Part shown: positions 12,331 to 25,453 of the stretch, one piece after another
Position numbering within the stretch: position 1 is the first letter of the stretch
Layout: each line of letters begins with the position of its first letter
Translations under genes and position numbers: made by a program
The notes under the pieces: generated by a model
The model's database searches: none
What the model was told of the DNA's origin: nothing
What the model saw: only the letters and a program-made list of their open reading frames with translations
Assembly (NCBI GenBank): GCA_009761415.1
Contig: QUOL01000027.1
Location: forward strand, 62,001-126,000
Length of the DNA: 64,000 nt
Direction of reading: 5' to 3'
DNA from: Sarcomyxa edulis
Taxonomy: Eukaryota > Basidiomycota > Agaricomycetes > Agaricales > Mycenaceae

Positions 12331-15300
12331 TACTCGTGGTTCGGTCGTTCGCGGTTCATTCCTTCTAAGTTCTTTTTTCATTCTCCGCCGCCCAATTGTT
12401 ATAACTCCGCACTCCGCGACCGTGCTAGCCCCGGATCATGCCACCCTCAGCGCTACAGAGAATATCTTCCTTTCACAGCTTCAAACCCTTTTATGCACAG
12501 CTCATCCAGAAAAGAGGGACTCTTCCATCGAGTTCCATCCAGATATTCGTTTTTTCTCACATTATTGAGCGCTTGACAAATGGAGAAACATCCCTCGCCC
12601 CATCACCGCACTCGCCGCAAAGCCCGCGAGTCTTCGCCGATCCCGCTGCATCTACGGCATCATACACCTCCCGGATCTACCACCTTATCACTCTGACCCT
12701 GCATATCATCATAACACTCAGATCCTCTTCGACTTTGATGATCTCAGAACGTAGTCGTTCAACACCAGTCAGAGGTTTCTGCTCCATGTTCGTGCAAGCG
12801 CGGCGCCTTTAAAATTGGCCTTGGCTCCTCGTGTTCCCTCGTGTCGGTTTTGGTCTTTTTTTAGACCCAATGAGCTTCTTCCATTGATGATGATTCCAAG
12901 CCCCGATTGTACACTGCTGTGGCGAGAGGTGAGTGGTTGCATAGGAGTCTCCTTGCTGCATTGCATCGTTACTGATTACATCGACTATCTGTATGCATGC
13001 CCTCATTACGGCCAACTACATGCAACATTAGACCACTTGTCACAAATACACCAAGTCTCGAGAATTCGGCTCCTGAGTAGCGCTTGCAGCCCGAGGTCAG
13101 CCATAATGCGATCATAGAATAAACGCGAGGCAATATTGTTTCAAATATGTGACGATCATCAGGTCATAGCAAGACCATACGCCTTCAACCACTGCCCGTG
13201 TTTTCTATTCATTATCTTTTGACTACTATCTTGATCCGAGCATTGATGTCTCTGTTGCATCTCCGGTTGATGGCAAGTAGTGATCCTTCACGGCAAGACT
13301 TTTTCCTTTTCTGCGAATTGACCACTCCCAACAGTCAAGCAAGTCAATGCCTGAAGCGATGCTTGAGAGATCCAAGCGCTATAAGCAGACGCTGATGATG
13401 ATATTGCGTTATCTCAGACGCCGAAAACTCGACAGATACTCCAAATACAGTGGAATAACGCGTCAAGGGACTCGAAAGTTTCTACTTCCCCTTAGGTTTG
13501 GCGCGGACTCGGGTGGTCCGTTGTGCTTCTATTCACAGCCTTATATCTAGACTCAGACTGATTCGAATTCGTCCGTTTCTTTTTAGAACGCTTCTATTAC
13601 CCGCTGGACAATCGGCTGGCAATACACTTGCGAACAATGCGGGCTGTTCACATGCTACCACGCAGTTAGGGCCTACTATCCTGACCCACATATCCACGCT
13701 ACTCATTCATCCTTTCATAGTCACGGGAACGTCTATTGAAGCCTCAGTCTTGATAGATTGATCCCAAAGAACGTCTTCAAATATAGGTTCATTCTGTGCA
13801 AAGGACGGATATCTATCACTGGAATCATTGAAACATTTGATCAACCCTCTTCTCGAGATCTCACTATTTTTGCGAAAGTGATGTACAATCGAGGTACGCC
13901 CTCTTCAATTGACACGCATGCTAAACTAGAAAATTTGCACTTACTAACCCGCGGTTCAAATAATGCAGTTACCAAGTTCCCACACCGTAAATTGAAGAAG
14001 GTTTTTCGCCATCAGGCGATGCGAAATCAGGTATGTTGATGTTTCTGCTCCAGGTGTGATATCATTGGTAGCTAATTCTTGCTCACTACAAACTGGTTCG
14101 TCTATCATCAATCAGACAGTCCTGCCTCCTGTCCAGGGGACATGTGTGGCTCGAGCGCTGCGCTAGACCCTCTGGATTTCCTAGATTCTTCTCAAGCTCC
14201 TGTTGATGCTGCTTGGCCTCATATCGAAAGGAGAACGATAAATATGGGTACGCAGTCTCCACGCAGTTTCTCTGTCTCCGTCAAACTCGGTTTCTGTCTG
14301 GACGAAGCAATTATGCGGGCTTAACGTTAACGCGGTTTTAGCTGACTCAAGTTCCTGAGTTAGCTAACGTTGAGTGCACGGTCCGGATCGCGTGTTTATC
14401 TCAGACAATAACTTTGAGTGAAGAGAGGTGAGTTGGATGTTAAAGAATATATTCTGGATATCCTGCAGGCGGTATTTTCTTTTCCTTCGACTGACGACGG
14501 GTCTTCTGATGTAGGGACAGTGAGGCTTGCGGCGTCGCTACCAGCCACGAACTCTCACCATCTAGATCTCTCGGGCTATACTCACGCCTGTGTCTGCATT
14601 TGATCTGTCTTTCTGTCGGACGACTGTCAATCTTCTCTGCGGGGTCTTTTTTCTTCTGTTGTTCGAGAGACGAGGTTTTTACACCTCAACACTTTGAGTT
14701 CTATGCTCGCTTTCCACAGCGGTCTTGGTCCCCGTGTACAGCGCTCGGTACATCCACAAAGCGCCTGGTTTCTCCCTTTCTGAAGATATGGACCTCTCGT
14801 AAAGGCATCGTTCTCTACATTAACTCGGCCAAGGACCAAACCGACGACGAGCCCTTGCGGATTTTATCCTACCGTCGCCATTGTACATGCTAGGTCTAAT
14901 TGCGATGGGCGATCTTAGATTGCAGCCGCGTATTAGAACCCTCCATTTTGACGCGTAATTTTGTACCATTTCGCCATTCGATAGCTACCTGTTCTCTTTC
15001 GTATAGGCTACCTGCTGCCGGTCGTCTCCAACCTTGCCATCCCATTGCACCCCTTTCAATTGTCAGCAGCAAGATCCCGTGTCGCCAGCAATATACGTGC
15101 TGATCCACTCTGCTCCGGAGGCTTGTTAAAAACAGGTTTCAAGGACAATCTAGTCACACAAAGTGCTTCGCCCCGATACTATGCAATGCTGACAAGCTTT
15201 CGAGTGGCTAAATCGTCAAGTCCTCTTCCTTATGGGTTCAAATTGATCCAGAGCTGGGTCTGGTGCTATGTTGAATGCCGACTCGGAGAACGTGATACTG

Positions 15301-15897
15301 GCTTCGAGTCTATTCGAGTCGGAGGAGGTCGATGACCGCGTCAGTTCCCATGCCCATATACGTACTGCTGGGCCATAGCGCTTCTCCCTGATGACTTGGA
15401 AAGCACACGACCAGTGAGCATCGGACGATGTGGCGTCCGATGCTTCTACGGTCCTTACTTACGGCCAAAGGAACCGGCGGAAGCATGGAAGGTACCGGAT
15501 CTCAGAGTCCTTGAAATGCGGAAATGAGCAAAGCCTATGGTTTTCGAGCTCCCAAGTTATGGCTTCTGTCGAACCGCAGTCTTCTCATCGTGTGCACCGT
15601 AGTGACTCGGCTCGGGCTCGGGACCGACCCAGCCTTGAATGGTGGTTTAGTAATTGGCCAATCTGCACGGTCAGTTTATTCCTCAAGATATCTTGGGCCG
15701 TCGTACATACTTTGAAGGAGATGTACACCTCATATCAATGTTGTACAAGAATAGTAGTTAGATTGTTGTGATTCAAATCGCGAGATCAGGATCAGTGAGA
15801 CCGGTCCATGGGTTGGTCCATCAGTCCATGGACCGGACGTCTACCGTAGCTTCATAGCTCTGATATCCAACGTATATCTCTCTCACAACTTGATTCG
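12331..15897. other. Long region without a confident gene
   Basis: Many short plus-strand frames (12,438-12,812; 13,198-13,550; 13,758-14,039; 14,079-14,324; 14,418-14,603; 15,430-15,771) are spaced as exons might be. No frame gives a domain I recognise, and the splice choices are ambiguous. One or two lineage-specific or decaying genes could be here. The part next to 12.3 kb is probably the 5' region of the GATA gene. No transposon motifs were seen. Confidence 0.4.
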
Positions 15898-16865
15898 ATG
15901 TATCAAACTGCCTGGACAAAGAAGGGCTCCTCACTACCATCTGATCGTATTCGACCTTCATATTCTCAGCAATCCCCCGCCAAAAATCAATCTAAAAGCA
16001 AAGGAAAGCAATCACAGATTGAACCGCCGAAAAGCAGAGAGGTACAACGATTGGAGGCATTAGCCACTGCCCTTAGAGCTTCTACAGGAGAAGATAAAGA
16101 TCCAAAGGGTGGCTGCTTTTGTCAAGGTGCGCAAAAGCTACTTACTGGAAACATTGGGCGATAAATTGATGATTTTATTCAGCCAGAGTACATGTTTTAT
16201 CCCCGTATACACCTCTATGCAGAGCGTGCGGTCTGATTCTTTGTACAATCAATCTACCTCAACATGCGTGTCCACATTGCTCCACGCCTCTCCTTACCAC
16301 CCTCATCCGTAACTCGTTACTAGCGAAACTAGATGCTGAGCTTTCGGATACGATAGCACAAGAGACTCAGGAGCGAGAACGGGCTGAAATTGAAGCTAAG
16401 CAGGCTGTTGGCGCGTTTCCTACTCTTTCCGGTACCGGAGCTTCGACAGGATCCCCATCATCCGGATTTACACCTCGACCACAGAGTCAAACACACAAAG
16501 TCCTTTCTTTGAATTCCAAAACAAAGAAGGTCATTATTTCCTCCTATACCACTACGCCAGTATCGTCGAGGCCATCCTCGCGAGCCAAGTCAGAGGAGGA
16601 GGAGGAGCCGTTCCGGATACCTCCACCCCCGAACGAAGTCAGCTATGCAAGGAAACGCGTGGATCCGAATCAGCCCTGGGCCGATTTGAATGGCTCTGCC
16701 GCAATATACATCGCAGTATCAAGAGTTGATGTTGATGAGGACGGTAACCCCAAAGGGAAGAGGAAACGGAGGAATAAGGGGAAAGCTAAAGAGAGCGGAG
16801 CCGTCGAAAACAGAAGTAACGTTCTCGCTGAAGTACACGAAGGGAGTTCGAAGATGGATGCTTGA
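15898..16865 (+). CDS. ASC-1/TRIP4-type C2HC5 zinc-finger protein
   Basis: The family (human TRIP4/ASC-1, yeast Rqt4) acts in transcriptional co-activation and in the ribosome-quality-control trigger complex that splits collided ribosomes. Two exons are visible with an intron at about 16,126-16,181. The joined sequence gives GGCFCQ, then VHVLSPYTPLCRACGLILC, then QHACPHC, which is the Cys/His pattern of the zf-C2HC5 domain. A Lys/Ser-rich segment precedes it, and a charged region (QETQERERAEIEAKQAV) follows. The protein ends after about 303 residues, shorter than TRIP4, and I do not see the C-terminal ASCH domain. The ATG at 15,898 may not be the true start, because an upstream exon could be missed. 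Confidence 0.8.
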
Positions 16866-18406
16866 GCAACATCTTAGCAATCTGTCAGTTCTCATCATTC
16901 AATGATACCGTGATTGATACTGATGCATAGACAGCCACCAGGAGTATGTAGTTCTTTCACCGTTACACTCATCCTGCGAGCTGTCTATCTCGATTTCTGT
17001 GAGGAATATAAGGTAGAAACTCGGAGACAACACGCGTATAGGTCGATGTGTGCCTGTTATTGTCCCTACGTTATGTCTACCGCAGCTCACCTACATCTCC
17101 AGCTTGAGTCGACTCGTATATATAATGCGGTGAGTGGTCATAACAAATGCGTTCACAGGAAGTGGTATCTTCTCTATATCAGCATCTGATTGTTTTCTGT
17201 CAGATCAAACGAAATTGGCTTGATCCTAAATTCAAGAGACCTGGTTCGAACATCTCGTCGAGGCAAACAACATTCACAAAATTCGAAATGATATCTACAA
17301 AGATGTAGGTGGCCCAACGCCGCGTCGCTCTTGATGCTCTTCTCTTAATTTGTCCAGAGACTCAGACATCGCCATACGCACTCAAGAGGGCTCTGCTGGC
17401 TGCACAGCGCGTAGTACTTGAGACCGCGCCCAATATGTCCCGTCCACGTCTGTCCTATGTTACCGAGGGTCCATGCTTTTCGCTAAAGAATCTTCTACTG
17501 TCACCCATGCGTTTCGAGTCTCTTTGAGTGTACCAGATCTTCAGACGAAAACACCCGTCGAAGTTCTCAAGAAACTGCCGGCTCCGGATCCCTTACACAG
17601 CCATACGATCCCTGGACATCGCGACTTCTGTAACGACCTTGGAACGAGCTGCGGGAACAATCTCGAAGCAACAAAAAACAATGGGACGGACAATCTCATG
17701 CTACATGGCTCGCTACTGGTGCGGGCCTGTGGCAATTGAACTGGACGAACAACTGCTTCAAAATTTCTTGTGTCAATCCTTCATTCTGCTGCAGGCCATA
17801 CCGTGACATACACAAACTTCCGGTATGACCGTCAAGGAGACATGTTAGCGCCGTCTGGTGCCCTTCCATCTTCCGCCGATGTCTCTCTTACGGAATAGCT
17901 TAGTCCTTGGACGTTCCGTTCTCAAGCGAAGTCCAGACGACAACTGCGTAGAACATCTTCTCCGTATCTGTGGTGAACCTTACGGATGATCCTTCCGATT
18001 TCTAAGCCTCTCGTTCTCTCTGTTACGATTCGATCGCGTCCTGCGAACATGGCATGTTGGCTACTCATGTTGATTTCCTCCCAACGAGCTTTCATAGTTC
18101 AATCTCGACTTATCTCTTCTTTCAATGCAGATTCCACCGTATGGATAGTTTGTCAGTCAGGTGCAGTCGTATAGGGCGCTACAGGCAATTGCACTTCTAC
18201 AAGTACGTGAGACAACTCACATCTATACTTGGTGTTGACTCTGAGCCGTCTTTTCACACAAGCGTATTAGGACTGGTGCACCGCACACCATAAAATGACA
18301 GGCGGTCCGTTTATACCGCAGGAATAATGAGAATGATGATATATATATCTATATATACTATATCGCAGGTACCCCTACTTTCCTCAAGCCATCAAGGCCT
18401 CTGGAT
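16866..18406. other. Unresolved coding-like stretch
   Basis: Between the zinc-finger gene and the DUF6533 gene there are several plus-strand frames (16,914-17,189; 17,309-17,527; 17,473-17,806; 17,986-18,293) with protein-like composition. They cannot be joined into one confident product and have no recognised domain. This may be a multi-exon gene with unusual splicing or a decayed gene. Confidence 0.35.
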
Positions 18407-19850
18407 ATGGCCAGTCTAGCTATTAACGAAACACTGACGACTTCGCAGCTCCTTGATACATACAAGCTTTCCGACATAGCTCAACACAACAGCTGGGCGG
18501 GAGGTCGGTGCTATTATTCTTGTCTGGCTCCTGTTCGATTACGCAGTTCAAAAAAAAAACAGTTGCGGCGATGTCATTCATGTTATGGGACACCAGTGAG
18601 TTATGGCAGAAGGCCTACAGTGGCCTGGAAACTGATCCGCATAGTTCAGTCATATCCTTCTCCGACGAAGTCAAGTATATCTGGAAGTAAGTCAATACCT
18701 TGTCTCCGAGATCTATCTCTTACATACATTCCTTGTGCAGGGGTCCGAACACTTATATCAAACATATGTACCTTCTAATCAGGTATATCCCCCTACTGTC
18801 AAACTGCTTAATCCAAATGTAAGTAGGTGGAATTGTCAAACCTTTTTCGACGATGTTTTGAGCCCCTTCGACTCGCAGAATATTAGCAGTATTCGTCATC
18901 AGCAATCCAGCTTATAACTCAGCTCGTGCCCTTTACCAGGAGCGTGTATGCCAACATTTAATGATATTTGAGATGGCGTTGTTAGAATCCACAATTGTGG
19001 CCGTAGAGCTGATACTTGTGCTTCGCGGTGAGTCTAGACAGTTGTTCGGAGAACTTTTCGTAACCCCCTCCCCCGACACCAGTCTATGCATTGTATAACA
19101 GGAGCCATGTCGTTCTCTGGACGTTATGGATCTTATTCCTCGCAGAAATCGTCGTTATGACTGTGTTCCTTGCGAAGGCTATTCCCGAGTTTCACTATAC
19201 CCCACAGTGCGTGGCTGTCAGCAGTCCGGCTAATTTCATTGGATCTTGGTATGCATAATTGGTGTGTTCGGTTGTGAGATGTCATTTATCCAAAGTGTTT
19301 GAATGGGTACAGGTTGTCTTTACTCGCCTTTGAAAGTGTCCTGTTTTTTCTCACTCTTGTCAAATTCACTCGTATCGTTCATCGCGATCGCAGTACTGGT
19401 AAACACACTTTTGTGTACACTTTCATTCGAGATGGTATATGGGCCTTTGCTCTGATATTTGGTACGTCCACCGTTCTCGCAGACTTCACCTCCTCGATTA
19501 GGCTGACAGCTGACTTTGACAGTCATTTTCCTCACTACTACATTCGTATATCGACTCCATTTCCCAAATCCTCGAGCGAAGGTTTGTTTCGTGTAAGCTG
19601 TACGACCAGATGTCACCACTCGACGACTGACATACTTATTTAGTTGGGCCCTTGCCGTCGTATCCTTCACGGTGAGACTTCATTACATTCTACTCAAGGT
19701 CACTTCCAAGTCACTTCCATTGACGACCAGTCACATAGGGATCACATGTTTTACTCAATCTTAGACAGCTCACCTCTACAGACCCCAGCAGCTCAGATAG
19801 TTCCGACTATGTGTCCACGAATTATGAATTGGCGTTCAGGCATACTGTAG
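18407..19850 (+). CDS. DUF6533 domain multi-pass membrane protein
   Basis: This family of roughly seven-helix membrane proteins is heavily expanded in Agaricomycetes and has no known function. The signature pieces appear in order in separate short exons: a hydrophobic IILVWLLFDY segment, SFSDEVKYIWK, an exon reading KGPNTYIKHMYLLIRYIPLL, then VYALYNRSHVVLWTLWILFL, a further helix before HYTPQC, LSLLAFESVLFFLTLVKF, and near the end SWALAVVSFT. Their order and spacing match the family. The first exon is uncertain: IILVWLLFDY and SFSDEVKYIWK lie in different frames, with a 10-A run (18,550-18,559) between them. This may be an intron, a frameshift or a sequencing error. The exact stop is approximate. 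Confidence 0.75.
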
Positions 19851-20449
19851 ACTCAATGGACCCAAGCCGTCACGCAGGTGGGTTCTTCTATAACAGACTT
19901 CAGGATGCAGTCCCTGATGCAGATTTGCCAGTCTCTTCCTCTTCTATGATATAGCGAAGTTGCGATGCGATAATAATTACCACCTCCATATCTGTATAGC
20001 GTTATGATTTCCTGACTCTACTCGAAACGGGTCGATAGATAGCCGTATGGCCTGTAGAACAAACTCTATTTCGAGATATCTAATGTGGATCTCTCGCTGC
20101 TGCTCTCGTGTTCTGGAGGGAATGAAGACTCTTCAGGGTACCAAGACCCTATCATAGCCGACACGTTTCGCCTACCAGTCTACCACGTCTACCACTGAAG
20201 TGTAGACTGCCCCATAGTAGTAGGGGTGCGAAGATGATACGGCACCATGACGCGCGGTACACAAGGGCTCACTTCGTCTATCCATGTGTCAGTGGCGCTG
20301 CCGTCATATGCTCTTGTGTCCTTCAAGACAGTTGCGGCATACGTGAGTCAGAATGACTATGTGGATCCAAATAGATCCCCTTGACGCCCAAAGACAAGTG
20401 GCGTCTACGTGGCTGTGGTTCCGGAGGCGAGGATGGAAACAGTGGTCGT
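19851..20449. other. Convergent intergenic region
   Basis: It lies between the 3' ends of the DUF6533 gene (+) and the coiled-coil gene (-). No open frame with coding features was recognised. Confidence 0.5.
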
Positions 20450-22870
20450 CTATCGCAAGCTGGAGGAAGGTCTTATCAGGACTGTGACATCCTCTTCCAC
20501 GGACACCTCATCTGCGTCCTGAGTTCTGATCGGAAGATGAAGGTTCAGATCAGCAAGAGCATCTCGAAGCTCATGTACCGCATTTTCCCCAACTTCTAGC
20601 TGTCTTTGAGCGGCTTCTAGCTCCCGTTCTACCCTGCGTAGATTATCAGTATCTCGCGGTGGCGGAGTCTCGTTGGGCGGAGGTAACATCACTGATACGG
20701 GGACGGGAGACGGAGGAAGTGGTATGAAAGGAGGATCATCATCTAGGTTTTCCTCGGTGCCGTGAGTTTCCGGTGACGGCGTTCGAGGGGGGAGAAACGT
20801 TGTGGGAGAAAGCGGAGTTGCTAGCTCCATGGACATCTCGCCATCGTAATCTTCCAACAAGGAGTCTTGCGGAGCTTCGGATTCGTGCCGATGCTGTAAA
20901 GGTGTCAGCAGCTGATAGATGACCAAACTGATATGAGATCTCACCAGTAGTTCTTGAAGACGTTCAATCTCGTTCAACAGTTCTTGTTCTGCTTCGGAAC
21001 AGGAGTGGACTGATGTTGCGATGCCTCCATGATCTTCTGCTGATTGACTGTTTCGCGCATCAGAATTAATACCAAGAAGTGAGAGAAGGAGGTATCGCGT
21101 ACCGGGCATCAGTTGGTGCAAGTGGCGGTGGCACAAAGTTCGTATTCGGTTTAGGAGGTTGACTTGGGTGGGCGCTCGGTTCCTAGAATACAATCGTTGT
21201 CATCTTTACTAGTTCAGAGTCGTTTTTTCACAAAACGAACCGGTTCTGACTGAGCTTGTCGTACAAGCATTTCCACGAGAGTGATTCTTTCTGTTCTGAA
21301 GGCATCAATTCTAGCAGCTAACTCGGAGATCTGCCGATCCAAATCTTGGATAGCTGTAGGGAGATTGTGGTGGAGATTCGCACAGAGGGAGTCGTCGGGG
21401 ATATGCATGCTATAGCGGAAGCGAGCCAAGTTGACGAGAAGAGGACCTTGACCTTTAGGAGACGAACCTTGCAAGGTTGGTGTTGGAGTTAAGGGTAGAG
21501 GCCGATTCTCTGGGTGAGTTACGGTTTCGATTGGTCGTGATACCGTTTTGTCGTCACCGTGCCGATGATCATTATGAAGATTTGTTGTTCGGTGGCCAAC
21601 ATCGCTGGTAGAAACGTGTCGAGTCCCTGAGGAATGCGGTTCAACTCTGCGTCTGGCGTGGTTTAGCTAGATGGTCATCTTTGATCAGACGCTGCAAGCA
21701 GTGGCATTGTAATGGACTTACCCGTTCAATCAAAATCTTGATTTCAGCCTCCAACTCTTTGTTTCTGGTCGTGGTGGTATCCAAGATTTTGAGGATCTCG
21801 TCTCGTATAGTTGGCTTACGATCTGTAGTGGAATGATCCGGACCTGGTTCTGGGACTTTCAAGTAATCCACGTATGCTTCCAGTTGTGCCTCGCGACAAG
21901 CGAGTTGGGCTTGCAAGGCTGTAATTCGACATTCTGCCTCGTCTCGTGTCTTTTGATGAGCCGTCCTCTCGATGTCGCGTTCCTTCCTCAGAGAAGAGAT
22001 CAGGGCAGATGCGTATACATGCTGCTCATCGTCACAGGCCTTCAAGCTGTATCGAGCAACACGATCGCTCTGTAGAGGATCTGAAGGGCGTGTCTGGCTG
22101 ATTAGGGTATAGAAGAGTTTGTTGATTGGAACACGGCTTACCTTGGAGACTTGAAAGTCGGATGCGGCTATATGGCCACAAACTATAATCATTGCACGTC
22201 TCAACTATACAGATGGGCGTCGAAAATCGTCGCTATATGAGTACGGGGATGAATTTCTCCAAACCTATTGCCCCTCAAGATAAGAAAGCTAGACCCTCAC
22301 CTTTCTCGACTAGCTGTACAACAGCATCTCGAAGATCGTCTCGTTCGATCTCTGCGGTGTTCAACCTTTCCTTGTATCGTGATAATTTTCGGACAAGTTT
22401 TGCGTTGGTTTGGGCTTGTGAGGCGAGTTCGCGGGTATGATTTGATGTCAAGTCATCTAGAGCATCTAAGGCAGCGAGTAGACGACCTTGTATATGGGAA
22501 GTAAAGGCGGCGTAGGCTTGAATCTGCAGTTCCAAAGTTTCTATCTGCATCGAAGCGATCAGACCAGACGGGGTTAACGAAGAACATTGTAGACGTACCC
22601 TTTGATCTTTCTGAACGAGTACGGTCATATCATTCAAATGCCGTGGACCCATTACAGCCCAATTCCACAGCTACAAAATAACGCCGTCTCGAATGTCTTG
22701 GTTGGTATATGAGAACAAGACCGGTGTTTCACGTCTTTCTGGAGTTAATTTGGGTGCAACCGCGTCGATTCTTCTGCCAAATTCGTATTGATCCCACTGT
22801 AATCGGAGATGCAGACAAGATTACACACCTTGCTAATGTAAAGACAAAAGAAGGAGGACAATCGTAACTT
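20450..22870 (-). CDS. Coiled-coil protein, function unknown
   Basis: It is a multi-exon gene with no catalytic domain that I recognise. An upstream exon contains YEFGRRIDAVAPKLTPERR. This is followed by exons dense in heptad-like charged helices: around 22,275-22,560 (LDDLTSNHTRELASQAQTNA), 21,650-22,080 (SSLRKERDIERTAHQKTRDE), 21,214-21,474 (IQDLDRQISELAARIDAFRT) and 20,450-20,900 (LRRVERELEAAQRQLEVGEN). A Pro-rich segment (PPFIPLPPSPVPVSVMLPP) separates the last two coiled coils. The arrangement suggests a scaffold or cytoskeleton-associated protein. The 3' end is well set by the stop at 20,450; the 5' end is approximate. It runs tandemly downstream of K1. Confidence 0.6.
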
Positions 22871-23343
22871 CAAGTGCAAAAGGGCCGCAGACTCCCAGGG
22901 AGACTGGGAAATATTTATTCAGATTTTGGACTGCTTGGCAAGAGCTTCAAGATCACTGAGACGGGGGAACTTTCATCTTGCTTTCATCGACAACAATCCA
23001 ACCACGATCTGCTCCTCAGACATCACTTGAGCCTCAAGCCTTCTATTCGGAAGGAAATATCTAGGTTGGTTCACTGAGTGCCCGTGGGCCTCGCTAAAAT
23101 GGCGAAAAGAGCTCCTGTTGGGAATCAGATCGCGAATTTTCTGCACGTTCAGACTAAATTACATCAAGTGCAGCGCAACTATATAGGTACTAGTACAGAG
23201 GAAACAAGGAGCAAGAGAAACGCGTCAGTGTTCTTGCGAACATGGATGCCGTACAACGTGTGGACTAGTGCGATAGAGACCCAAGTGGCAAATGGCATCC
23301 CTGTGGTATCTACTTCAAACGCATCCAGGGTCGGTCGTCAGAA
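22871..23343. other. Intergenic, nothing recognised
   Basis: It lies between the 3' end of K1 and the 5' end of the coiled-coil gene, both on the minus strand. It presumably contains the coiled-coil gene promoter. Short plus-strand frames here have no recognisable content. Confidence 0.5.
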
Positions 23344-25453
23344 TCAACATTCTTGAAGGAGCTCGTTCAACCGAGCACGTCCCATCAGCTTATTCTTGAC
23401 CAGTCGGCTTGAATACTGCTCGTCAACGTCAGCGATACCCGTCTGAGATGCAGCAATTATCGTGGCCTCCGAAAAGTCGGTGATCCAGATACGGCCATGT
23501 TCGTCAGCAAGTAGGTTGGCTTCCGAAATACTGTCGAGATCCTCGAACACGACTCCTGATTCGTAGATTTTGTCCAATGCATGGTGGAATCCCGACCGTT
23601 GATCTTCCGTAAGGCTATATCTAGTGTCAACCAAAATGATCCGCTCTGGAGTGGCAGCGAAAACATACCTGGGGAAGTGCAAACGCTTTCTCTCGGCGAG
23701 AGTTTTCCCAACGTTCCTCGTCAAAAGTACCAGACCTTCCGGTTCGGCATGGAAGACACCCAAGACATCAGGAATACAATCGACGACTCCTCTCGAGTAC
23801 AGATGCGTGTAAATTCCGACCTCGCTCATCAATTGTTTTCGCTGACGACCAAATGCCAATCTGGCGAGGAGGGCATGCCGAAGGAACGCAGTGTCACCTA
23901 CCTCTAGAGTTGCTTTGTAGTTGAACATGTCGATTTTTTCGTCCAAGATTACCGTGACGCGTGCAGGCGAAACGCTGGGATCTAGGATGTCGGATCGAAA
24001 GCCCAATGATCCTTCACGAGTAGACAGAGTCTTTGGGAATACGATCTGGGGACTTTCGACCTTGGATGCCGAGCAGATCATCAGGTACCTACTGGCGTAG
24101 ACTTCTTTGTAGAGTTTCTATGATATTGATAGTGAGACATCTTCGTAATACACGTTCGAAGACAAACACTGTACCTCTGAGTCCTCTGTGGCGGGCTGAT
24201 CAGCTTCCGAATCGGTCTGTTCAGTTGCTGAGTCTAGATGATACGAGGACTGAGTCGGGAAAGTCCCATCTATTTCAGCCTGAGTCCACAATCTGGCACG
24301 TTCGATGGCGTCGCGCAAAATCGCCATTTCCAATCCGATATGGAGTTTTGCGTAGCCTGGGTCACTGGTCTTGATGATATCAGATACGTAGACAGTCTGT
24401 GTGGCGCGATGACGAATGCATATTATCTCGTAGTTTCCAGCATTGTAAACGAAGTATGTCACGTCCTTCTTGACGGCTTGAGACCAACCCTGCGTAAATT
24501 ATATAAATCAGAGGCCGAATGAATAAATAGAGGGGGTTCACCTGTTGCATTATATGAAGTGGCTTCAGGTCTTCGTCGCCCCGTTTGCGTTTAGTGCCAC
24601 GAGGAACCTTGTCATCCTTTTGAGGTTCGGGAAGTTGACCTTTGGTAGGGTCGGAAGGGCTAGGAAGTTTGACATCAAGATTTTGTGCATCAAACCCAAC
24701 TCTGGCCCCCGTGACGGTCCGGAAGGAACGCGAATCCACAAGGGTATAGTGTGCTTTGCAGTTACAATGCATTTGAGACGTACAGCATATCCAACAGAAC
24801 GTGCCACCGTCCTTGGCCATCTTGACAATGGCTTCAAGAACCTTCTTCGGCGCAACAGTTAGACTTTTGAATTCCCAGGTCGCCATATCGGGGAAGCAAT
24901 GGAGAACCCTGTCCAGTTCTTGGACAACTTCGGGTGGCAAGGTATCCCGAACTTTGTCCAGCTCGGCGGCGTTTATCTGAAAGTATCCATCTGCGATCGC
25001 GTTAATCCTTTGGCTAGTTTCAGGAGTCCACAGAAGGACATCGGACGCGGTAACATGAGCAGTGCAGAATACGAGGAGGAAAGCCATAGAAGGACAAAAT
25101 TCAGCGGTGGAATTTTCGTACAATCGTACAACACTCTTTTCGTCCTTCATTAACGTGGGGGCTAATTTATACGAAGTTTGAAGTCGGCAGAGTTTCTCGA
25201 TCAAGATTGCGATGACATTATTGTAGGAATCATCTTTAGAAATTTCCTCGAGAGTTGTATCCACGAGGCTGGATATATCATCGACAAGATTAGGAACATG
25301 AATCGTTTTTTTCGCGACGAGTAAGTCGTCCATATGTAGATCGAAGAAGGTAGGCGGTTGGGTGGAAGTCGATTTTGAACCATTCTTAGCACAAGTCAAG
25401 TGCGGAGGGCTTGATTGGAGTAGGGTTTGTAGGGTTTCCAGATTGGTCGACAT
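23344..25453 (-). CDS. K1: nuclease-like / pseudokinase family member
   Basis: This is a divergent member of the K family. The start is set at MSTNLETLQTLLQ by comparison with paralogs; an in-frame ATG lies 66 bases further upstream. The N-terminal exon has AIADGYFQI and, about 40 residues later, PDMATWEFKSL, the E-x-K signature that the kinase-type copies lack. A Cys-rich insert follows (FCWICCTSQMHCNC). The block after intron 1 is VTYFVYNAGNYEIICIRHRA. The C-terminal kinase-like domain looks dead: the VVVKLSF lysine position reads LLARLAF, the catalytic loop reads VVFEDLDSISEANLL (no His, extra residues), and DFG reads DFS. It is head-to-head with K2. K7 is its closest relative in the window, sharing the TVTGARVGFDA-type segment. 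Nuclease-like function is inference. Confidence 0.8.
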
